40,276 nucleotides of DNA, taken from the NCBI GenBank assembly GCA_001464235.1, contig LNFH01000273.1, positions 1-40,276 of the forward strand. Direction: 5' to 3'. Positions 34,873 to 40,276 of the stretch are shown piece by piece; position 1 is the first letter of the stretch, and every line of letters begins with the position of its first letter. Both the position numbers and the translations under genes were made by a program. This stretch comes from Rhizobiales bacterium Ga0077556. GTDB lineage: Bacteria; Pseudomonadota; Alphaproteobacteria; Rhizobiales; Phreatobacteraceae. The notes beneath the pieces are model-generated. The model was not told the DNA's origin, searched no databases, and worked only from the letters and a program-made list of their open reading frames with translations.

Positions 34873-35655
34873 ATGTCGACCCTCTTCGATCTCTCCGGCC
34901 GCGTCGCCGTCGTCACCGGCGGCAATGGCGGCATCGGTCTCGGCATGGCAGAGGCGCTGGCCGGCAGCGGCTGCGCCGTGTCGATCTGGGGACGCAACGC
35001 GGAGAAGAACGAGGCGGCGGTCGCCCGGCTGAAGGCGACCGGCGGCCAGGTCTCCGCCCGCTTCTGCGACGTCACAGACCGCGCCTCCGTCGAGGAGGCC
35101 TTCGCCGCGACCCTCGCGGAATTCGGCCGGGTCGACGGCCTCTTCGCCAATGCCGGGATCACCGGCCGGACCAAGGGCCCCTTCATCGACCGCGACATCG
35201 ACGACTGGCGCCGCGTCATGACGGCCAATGTCGAGGGGGTCGCCCACTGCTTCCAGCTCGCAGCCCGCCACATGGTGGAGCGCGCCAAGGCCGGCGACCC
35301 CTACGGCCGTCTGGTGGCAACCTCCTCCGTCGCCTCCATCGAGGGCGCCGCGCAGAACGAACACTACGGGGCCTCCAAGGGCGCGGTGAATTCCTTCGTC
35401 CGCGCCGTGGCGGTGGACCTCGCGCGCCACGGCGTCACCGTCAACACGGTGCTCCCCGGCTGGATCGAGACCGACATGACGGCGAACGCCTTCGCCGACG
35501 AGCGCTTCGTCAAGGCCGTGTCGCCGCGCATCCCCGTCCGCCGCTTCGGCACACCGGCCGACTTCGGCGGCATCGCCGTCTTCCTGATGAGCCGCGCCTC
35601 GTCCTACGTCACCGGCCAGACCCTGGTGGTCGACGGTGGCTACAGCATCTTCTAG
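34873..35655 (+). CDS. SDR-family oxidoreductase
   Basis: A 260-residue classical short-chain dehydrogenase. The cofactor-binding TGGNGGIGLG is at residues 16-25, the catalytic Ser in ATSSVAS and Tyr-x-x-x-Lys in HYGASKGAV. Also present are the typical LFANAGITG and the C-terminal YVTGQTLVVDGGYSIF. It probably oxidises or reduces an alcohol or keto compound with NAD(P); substrate not determinable. ATG 34873 follows GAGGAAG. The gene lies 84 bases behind the VUT gene and may be its own unit. A hairpin with 8-bp arms lies 14 bases beyond its stop. Confidence 0.92.
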   Translation: MSTLFDLSGRVAVVTGGNGGIGLGMAEALAGSGCAVSIWGRNAEKNEAAVARLKATGGQVSARFCDVTDRASVEEAFAATLAEFGRVDGLFANAGITGRTKGPFIDRDIDDWRRVMTANVEGVAHCFQLAARHMVERAKAGDPYGRLVATSSVASIEGAAQNEHYGASKGAVNSFVRAVAVDLARHGVTVNTVLPGWIETDMTANAFADERFVKAVSPRIPVRRFGTPADFGGIAVFLMSRASSYVTGQTLVVDGGYSIF

Positions 35656-35668
35656 CCGGCTCGCCCCG

Positions 35669-35695
35669 CGGCTGCGATCGGCCGGACCGCAGCCG
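35669..35695 (+). terminator. Inverted repeat after the SDR gene
   Basis: CGGCTGCG (35669-35676) pairs perfectly with CGCAGCCG (35688-35695) around an 11-base loop. It starts 14 bases after the SDR stop. No T-tract follows, so a weak or rho-aided terminator at best. Confidence 0.4.
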
Positions 35696-35826
35696 GTGCG
35701 ATGGCCATCCAGGAGCGGCGAGCCCCCTCGACCCGCCTACGGTTGGAGACCGTGAGCTGGTATGCGGGCATCGTCGCCGACACGGTGGGCTGAACCGGTC
35801 GGCCACCAGCCGCGTTTCTATAGGGG

Positions 35827-35847
35827 GGATGGCGGTCGCCGCCATCC
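35827..35847. promoter_or_regulatory. Perfect palindrome upstream of the c-type cytochrome gene
   Basis: GGATGGCGG (35827-35835) and CCGCCATCC (35839-35847) with a 3-base centre TCG. A TATAGG at 35819-35824 just before it resembles a -10 box, so this palindrome could lie at the transcription start or form a 5' hairpin of the message, 28 bases ahead of the ATG. Confidence 0.35.
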
Positions 35848-35875
35848 GCCCGCTTCCACGCAAAGGATCAGACCC

Positions 35876-36328
35876 ATGCGCATCGCCATCGCCGCGCTCC
35901 TCGCCTCGGCCACCATGCTCTCCCCGCTGATGGCCCAGGCCCCGACCCCTCCGGCGGCTGCACCGGCCGCACCCGCCGCGGCTCCTGCCGCGGGCGATGC
36001 GGCGGCCGGCGAACGGGTCTTCGCCCAGTGCCGCGCCTGCCACCAGGTGGGCGAGACCGCCCGCAATCTCGTCGGCCCCAACCTGAACGGCCTGTTCGGC
36101 CGCCAGGCCGGCAGCGTGGCGGGCTTCAACTATTCCCCGGCCTTCAAGACCCCTGCGGTTGCGGAGAAGGTCTGGTCGCCGGAGAATTTCGCGGTCTACA
36201 TCCGCAATCCCCGCGAGGTGACGCCGGGCACGCGGATGGTCTTCGCCGGTATCCGCAGCGAGAACCAGATCGCCGACCTCGTCGCCTACCTCCGCCAGTT
36301 CGCCGCCGACGGCAAGCGCACCCAGTAA
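35876..36328 (+). CDS. Soluble class I c-type cytochrome
   Basis: A 150-residue secreted cytochrome c. The signal peptide is MRIAIAALLASATMLSPLMAQA, followed by an Ala/Pro-rich linker of about 20 residues. A single heme site CRACH is at residues 52-56, and the axial Met is probably in TPGTRMVFAGI. The sequence between them (GETARNLVGPNLNGLFGRQAGSVAGFNYSPAF) is like mitochondrial-type cytochrome c and cytochrome c2. It would carry electrons in the periplasm. ATG 35876 was preferred over an in-frame upstream ATG at 35762 because the signal peptide must be N-terminal. Confidence 0.92.
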   Translation: MRIAIAALLASATMLSPLMAQAPTPPAAAPAAPAAAPAAGDAAAGERVFAQCRACHQVGETARNLVGPNLNGLFGRQAGSVAGFNYSPAFKTPAVAEKVWSPENFAVYIRNPREVTPGTRMVFAGIRSENQIADLVAYLRQFAADGKRTQ

Positions 36329-36336
36329 GGCCCGTC

Positions 36337-36365
36337 GGGCCCGCTCCCTGGCCGGGGGCGGGCCC
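36337..36365 (+). terminator. Possible terminator of the cytochrome gene
   Basis: GGGCCCGC (36337-36344) pairs perfectly with GCGGGCCC (36358-36365) across a 13-base loop, 8 bases after the stop. No T-tract, so intrinsic termination is uncertain. Confidence 0.4.
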
Positions 36366-36419
36366 GCCAGCAAGGCTCGCCGCCGCGACACTTCCTCCCT
36401 TCCCGGCCCGTCCCCAGCC

Positions 36420-36448
36420 TTGAACCCCCGGGCGAAGTCCGGTCTACT
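36420..36448 (+). promoter_or_regulatory. Candidate tctCBA promoter
   Basis: TTGAAC at 36420-36425 and TCTACT at 36443-36448 with a 17-base spacer, about 75 bases ahead of the tctC start. Confidence 0.4.
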
Positions 36449-36524
36449 GCCCGCCGGAAGGAAATGCCGGACCGCCGAACAGCGCCGATAGAGCGCGATG
36501 GAGGGCCGCACAGGAGGAAGACCC

Positions 36525-37514
36525 ATGACCAAGACGCTCTGGACGCCGTCGCGGCGCCGCTTCATCACGTCCTCGTCCGCCGCCGCCCTCGCCGGCCTCG
36601 CCGCGCCGGGCCTCGCCCAGTCGCGATTTCCCAACCGCCCGGTGACCCTCATCGTGCCCTGGACCGCCGGCGGCTCCACCGACATGGGCTTCCGGGCGCT
36701 GGCCGAAGCCACGCAGAAACACCTCGGCGAACGCATCGTCGTCGAGAACAAGCCCGGCGCTGGCGGCACGCTCGGACCCGCCCAGATGGCGGCGAGCGCG
36801 CGTCCCGACGGCTACACCCTCGCGCAGATGCCGATCACCATGTTCCGCCTGCCGCACATGACGCGGGTGGCCTTCAATCCGCTGACCGACTTCAGCTACG
36901 TCGTGCACGTGGCGGGATACTGCTTCGGCACCACGGTGCGCGCCGACAGCCCGCACAAGACCATGAAGGACCTGATCGAATTCGCCCGCGCGAACCCTGA
37001 CAAGGTCACCTACGGGACCCCGGGCGCCGGCACCTCGCTGCACATCACCATGATGGATATCGCCGCGCGCGAGAACATCAAGTGGACGCACGTCCCCTTC
37101 CGCGGCGCCTCTGAGACCAATGCCGCCGTGCTCGGCGGCCACGTGACGGCACAGGCCGATTCCAGCGGCTGGGCGCCCCTCGTCAATGCCGGCCAGCTCC
37201 GCCTCCTCGCCACCTGGGGCAAGAAGCGCACGAAGACCTGGTCGAGCGTGCCCACCCTGCAGGAGAGCGGCATCGACATTGTCTCGAACTCGCCCTTCGG
37301 CATTGCCGGCCCCAAGGGCATGGATCCGGGCATCGTCAAGGTGCTGCACGACGCCTTCAAGAAGGGCATCGAGGAGCCGGACCACATGCGCGTCATGGAC
37401 CAGCTCGACCAGGAGGTCGACTACATGGACACGCAGTCCTACGAGGCCTTCGTCAAGACAATGTACGAGGACATGCGCCAGCAGGTGGAACGCCTCGGCC
37501 TGCGCCGCAGCTGA
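36525..37514 (+). CDS. tctC: Tripartite tricarboxylate transporter substrate-binding protein (TctC/Bug)
   Basis: A 329-residue periplasmic binding protein of the Bug family. A Tat-type signal SRRRFITSSSAAALAGLAAPGLAQ lies at the N-terminus. The mature part has FPNRPVTLIVPWTAGGSTDMGFRALA, VVENKPGAGGTLGPAQMAAS and ARPDGYTLAQM, the classic Bug pattern. The bound carboxylate or other small anion is unknown. ATG 36525 (MTKTLWTPSRRR) follows CAGGAGGAAG, a strong Shine-Dalgarno, which rules out the upstream in-frame ATG at 36498. It is the first of three genes. Confidence 0.94.
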   Translation: MTKTLWTPSRRRFITSSSAAALAGLAAPGLAQSRFPNRPVTLIVPWTAGGSTDMGFRALAEATQKHLGERIVVENKPGAGGTLGPAQMAASARPDGYTLAQMPITMFRLPHMTRVAFNPLTDFSYVVHVAGYCFGTTVRADSPHKTMKDLIEFARANPDKVTYGTPGAGTSLHITMMDIAARENIKWTHVPFRGASETNAAVLGGHVTAQADSSGWAPLVNAGQLRLLATWGKKRTKTWSSVPTLQESGIDIVSNSPFGIAGPKGMDPGIVKVLHDAFKKGIEEPDHMRVMDQLDQEVDYMDTQSYEAFVKTMYEDMRQQVERLGLRRS

Positions 37515-37533
37515 CCGCCCGGACGCCCCCGAC

Positions 37534-38007
37534 ATGCGCATTCCCGATCTCGTGGCCGCCGTGGCCATCGCCGGCCTCGGCGCCTTTCTCGTGCGGGAAG
37601 GCCGTGAGCTCGGCCTCGGCGAACCCACCGAGCCGGGCTCCGGCTTCATGTTCTGGTGGATCGGCGCCGCCATGATCCTCGCCGGCGGCGCGCTGGGCGT
37701 CACCGGCCTCCTCGCCCCGGCCGGCCGCCAGCCTGCCGACATGCCGCCGGCCGGCGGACCGCTGGCGCAGCCGCTGATCGGCATCGTCGCGCTCGTCGGC
37801 TATGCGCTGGCGCTCCAGCCTCTCGGCTTCATCCCCACCTCGGCGGCGCTGCTCGCCGGCCTCTTCACCTTCGTCGGCCGCTATCGCTGGCACGTCTCGA
37901 TTCCCATGGGCGTCGCCGGCGCCTTCCTCTGCTGGTTCCTCTTCGCCAGGCTCCTCGGCAGCAACCTGCCCGCCGGGATCCTCGTCAACACCATGTTCGG
38001 GAACTGA
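37534..38007 (+). CDS. tctB: Tripartite tricarboxylate transporter small membrane subunit (TctB)
   Basis: A 157-residue membrane protein with four helices, for example PDLVAAVAIAGLGAFLV, GFMFWWIGAAMILAGGALGV, LIGIVALVGYALALQPLGFI and SIPMGVAGAFLCWFLFARLLG. The last, ending in a short LGSNLPAG segment, is the usual TctB C-terminus. Sequence in this family is poorly conserved, so the call leans on position: 19 bases after tctC and 3 bases before tctA. Confidence 0.88.
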   Translation: MRIPDLVAAVAIAGLGAFLVREGRELGLGEPTEPGSGFMFWWIGAAMILAGGALGVTGLLAPAGRQPADMPPAGGPLAQPLIGIVALVGYALALQPLGFIPTSAALLAGLFTFVGRYRWHVSIPMGVAGAFLCWFLFARLLGSNLPAGILVNTMFGN

Positions 38008-38010
38008 CCG

Positions 38011-39513
38011 ATGGAGCTTCTCGGTCAACTCGGCACGGGCTTCGCGGTCGCGCTTTCGCCCGACAACCTTCTCTACTGCTTCGTCGGTGTGCTGATCGGC
38101 ACGCTGGTCGGCGTGCTGCCGGGCATCGGGCCGATCGCCGCCATGTCGCTGCTGCTGCCGGCGACCTTCGCCATTCCCCCGACCGGCGCCGTCATCATGC
38201 TCGCCGGCATCTACTACGGGTCCATGTACGGCGGCTCGACCACGTCCATCCTCGTGCGGATCCCCGGCGAGGCCGCCTCCGTCGTCACTTGCCTCGACGG
38301 CCACGAGATGGCGAAGCAGGGCCGCGCCGGCGCGGCGCTCTTCGTCGCCGCCATCGGCTCGTTCTTCGCCGGAACCGTGGCCCTCGTCGGCCTCATCCTC
38401 GTCGCGCCGCTGATGATCACCGTCGCGCTGGCCTTCGGTCCGGCCGAGTATTGCGCGCTGATGCTGCTCGGCCTCTGCCTCATCGCGTACCTATCCCAGG
38501 CCTCCGTCATCAAGTCGCTGGTCATGGCCGGCATCGGCCTCGTGCTGGGGCTCGTCGGCATCGATTCCATCAACGCCCTCCCCCGCCTCACCTTCGACCG
38601 GCTGGAACTCCTCGACGGCATCGGCCTGGTGCCCGTCGTCATGGGCCTCTTCGGCGTCGCGGAGATCTTCAAGAACCTCGAGCAGGGCACCGACCGCACC
38701 GTGGTCGAGAGCAAGGTGGGACGGCTCTGGCTGACCTCCACCGACTGGATCCAGTCGCGCTGGGCCATCGTGCGCGGCACCGCGCTCGGCTTCGTGCTGG
38801 GCATCCTGCCCGGCGGCGGCGCCGTCATCTCCTCCTTCGTCTCCTATGCCATGGAGCGTCGGCTGTCGAAGACGCCCGAGCGCTTCGGCAAGGGCGCCAT
38901 CGAGGGCGTCGCGGGACCGGAAGCCGCCAACAACGCCGCCGCCGGCTCGGCCTTCATCCCGCTGATGACCCTCGGCATTCCGCCCAACGCCGTCCTCGCC
39001 CTGCTGCTGGGCGCGCTGATCATCCACAACGTGCCCGTCGGCCCGACCATGATCACCCAGCGGCCGGACCTCTTCTGGGGCGTCGTCGCCTCCATGTATG
39101 TCGGCAACGTCATGCTGCTGGTGCTGAACCTGCCGCTGATCGGGCTGTGGGTGAAATGCCTCCAGGTGCCCTACGGCATCCTCTTTCCGCTCATCCTGCT
39201 GTTCTGCTGCATCGGCGTCTATGCCACCTCGGGCCAGATCTTCGACCTCTATGTGATGATCGCCTTCGGCATCGGCGGCTGGCTGGTGGCGCGCTGGGGC
39301 TACGAGCCGGCGCCCCTCGTCCTCGGTTTCGTGCTGGGGCCCATGTTCGAGAACAACCTGCGCAAGGCGCTGATCCTGTCGCGCGGCAGCTGGATGACCT
39401 TCATCGAGCGGCCGATCTCCGCCTTCTTCGTCCTCGCCTCCGCGATCATCCTGGCGACGGCGCTGGTTCCCTGGATCAACGCCAAGCGCAAGGAAATCGC
39501 CGTCGAGGGGTGA
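38011..39513 (+). CDS. tctA: Tripartite tricarboxylate transporter large permease (TctA)
   Basis: A 500-residue permease with the two diagnostic loops of TctA: LVGVLPGIGPIAAMSLLLP near residues 32-50 and LGILPGGGAVISSFVSYAMERR near residue 270. SMYGGSTTSILVRIPGEAASVVTCLDGHEMAKQGRAGAAL and GVAGPEAANNAAAGSAFIPLMTLGIPPNAVLALLLGAL are also family hallmarks. About 11 helices. With TctB and TctC it makes a secondary, ion-gradient-driven uptake system for an organic acid or similar anion. Start ATG 38011 lies 3 bases after the tctB stop. Confidence 0.96.
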   Translation: MELLGQLGTGFAVALSPDNLLYCFVGVLIGTLVGVLPGIGPIAAMSLLLPATFAIPPTGAVIMLAGIYYGSMYGGSTTSILVRIPGEAASVVTCLDGHEMAKQGRAGAALFVAAIGSFFAGTVALVGLILVAPLMITVALAFGPAEYCALMLLGLCLIAYLSQASVIKSLVMAGIGLVLGLVGIDSINALPRLTFDRLELLDGIGLVPVVMGLFGVAEIFKNLEQGTDRTVVESKVGRLWLTSTDWIQSRWAIVRGTALGFVLGILPGGGAVISSFVSYAMERRLSKTPERFGKGAIEGVAGPEAANNAAAGSAFIPLMTLGIPPNAVLALLLGALIIHNVPVGPTMITQRPDLFWGVVASMYVGNVMLLVLNLPLIGLWVKCLQVPYGILFPLILLFCCIGVYATSGQIFDLYVMIAFGIGGWLVARWGYEPAPLVLGFVLGPMFENNLRKALILSRGSWMTFIERPISAFFVLASAIILATALVPWINAKRKEIAVEG

Positions 39514-39539
39514 GGCGGCGTACCCGGCGCGCCCCTCCT

Positions 39540-39604
39540 CGCCCCCGGTGGGCGCTTGCCAAGCGCGGTGATTGTCCCCACAAGAGCCCCATTGAGCGGG
39601 GCTC
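39540..39604 (+). promoter_or_regulatory. Cluster of hairpins upstream of the CHASE3 sensor gene
   Basis: Three inverted repeats lie in 65 bases: CGCCC/GGGCG (39540-39544 with 39550-39554), GCGCTTG-C-CAAGCGC (39552-39566, perfect) and GAGCCCC/GGGGCTC (39584-39590 with 39598-39604). The first two share bases and exclude each other. The last covers the only possible ribosome-binding bases and ends one base before the ATG at 39606. A tctA terminator or translational control are both possible. Confidence 0.45.
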
Positions 39605-39605
39605 C

Positions 39606-40276
39606 ATGGGTGTTTTGAGAAGTTCTTTCGTGCGGACGACCGCGCTGATGCTGGCCGCCGGCATCACGGTTCTCGTCCTCATCGTCGCGGCCTCCCTGTG
39701 GCTCACCGCCCGCTCGCAACAGCATTTCGGCGAGGTCGTCTCCTCGCGCGCCATTCGCAGCGCGACCGCCGACATGCTCTCGCTCATGCAGGACGCCGAG
39801 ACCGGCCAGCGCGGCTTCCTCATCACCCGCGATCCGGTCTTCCTGCGGCCCTACCGCAATGCCGTCGACAATTTCGAGGCGCGGCTCGGCGCTTTCCGGC
39901 AGGCGATCGCCGACGAGGCAGCCCTGGCCGATCTGTCGACGCGCCTCACCGACAAGCTGCGCCGCAAGATGGACGAGCTCCGCAATCGCGTCGAACTGGG
40001 CGAGGCCAACCGGTTCGACGAGGCCGTCGCCCTGGTGCGGACCGGGTCGGGCATGCGGCTGATGGACGAGATCAGGGCCGACCTCGGTGCGGTTCTGCAA
40101 CGAAGCGAGCGGTCCCTGCAGCAGGCCATCGCCGCGCAGGACGCCACCACCGACCAGCTGCAGCTCGTGTCGATCGTCGGCGCCATCATCATCCTCGGCC
40201 TCGCCGCGGCCGCAGCATGGCTGATCTCGGGCTATACCCGCGAACTCGCCCATTCCCGCGCCGAGCTGGAGGTGCT
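39606..40276 (+). CDS. CHASE3-domain sensor protein, partial (probably a histidine kinase)
   Basis: The first 223 residues are visible; the gene runs off the right edge. A first helix LMLAAGITVLVLIVAASLWLT at residues 14-34 is followed by a periplasmic CHASE3 domain with its signature LSLMQDAETGQRGFLITRDPVFLRPYRNAVDNF. A second helix SIVGAIIILGLAAAAAWLISGY is near residues 187-208, then a coiled-coil-like RELAHSRAELEVL. The output domain lies outside the window; histidine kinase or cyclic-di-GMP output are both possible. The ATG at 39606 (MGVLRSSFVRTT) has no classic Shine-Dalgarno and sits at the edge of a hairpin. It lies 92 bases after tctA. Confidence 0.88.
   Translation, partial: MGVLRSSFVRTTALMLAAGITVLVLIVAASLWLTARSQQHFGEVVSSRAIRSATADMLSLMQDAETGQRGFLITRDPVFLRPYRNAVDNFEARLGAFRQAIADEAALADLSTRLTDKLRRKMDELRNRVELGEANRFDEAVALVRTGSGMRLMDEIRADLGAVLQRSERSLQQAIAAQDATTDQLQLVSIVGAIIILGLAAAAAWLISGYTRELAHSRAELEV

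Noticed and set aside
35762-35875. A 38-residue extension or small gene in frame with the cytochrome c gene
   Set aside because: It would bury the signal peptide; no good Shine-Dalgarno and no recognisable sequence.

Overview
The window is about 40 kb of high-GC DNA (roughly two-thirds G+C) from an alphaproteobacterium, most likely of the order Hyphomicrobiales (Rhizobiales). The evidence is a PopZ-type polar organiser, an ExoR-like periplasmic regulator, a four-gene AapJQMP-type amino-acid ABC transporter, and the blocks dgt-argS-SPOR-nagZ-scpA-scpB and pcm-tolC-popZ-valS, which are familiar from this class. I cannot resolve a genus from sequence alone. No insertion sequence, phage, integrase, toxin-antitoxin pair or CRISPR array is visible; this is chromosomal housekeeping DNA with a few accessory transport and redox genes.

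Layout. 1-7040 (minus): a probable operon dgt, argS, a SPOR-domain protein, nagZ, scpA and scpB (scpB cut by the left edge). 7206-9036: erpA, a PPOX-like flavin protein and xth, packed with almost no spacing. 9033-12940 (minus): ilvD, exoR-like and a cytochrome P450, tightly overlapping. 13235-20333: valS, a divergent MFS transporter, popZ, tolC and pcm. 20518-21125: tRNA-Cys, a small membrane protein and tRNA-Asn with a strong terminator. 21225-26821 (plus): photolyase, cyclopropane-fatty-acid synthase, then cysK, a frameshifted alaX-type editing gene and sseA. 26840-31827 (minus): aapJ-aapQ-aapM-aapP with a small membrane protein behind it. 32059-35655: metC, a PAP2 phosphatase, a VUT-family transporter and an SDR oxidoreductase. 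35876-39513 (plus): a soluble c-type cytochrome and a complete tripartite tricarboxylate transporter (tctC-tctB-tctA). 39606-end: the N-terminal half of a CHASE3 sensor protein.

How genes may work together. The left block serves nucleotide pools, translation, cell-wall recycling and chromosome condensation. cysK and sseA, with metC 6 kb away, form a loose sulfur-amino-acid theme next to an amino-acid importer. The ilvD-exoR-P450 arrangement is the most unusual association: overlaps and Shine-Dalgarno placement suggest coupled expression of a periplasmic signalling inhibitor with a biosynthetic enzyme and an orphan P450.

No convincing previously undescribed multi-gene system was found. The points most worth checking are the ilvD-exoR-P450 coupling, the frameshift in the AlaX-like gene, the back-to-back divergent promoter between aapJ and metC, the hairpin cluster covering the start of the CHASE3 sensor gene, and several intergenic inverted repeats. 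No gene-free stretch exceeds 300 bases; the longest is 12941-13234.
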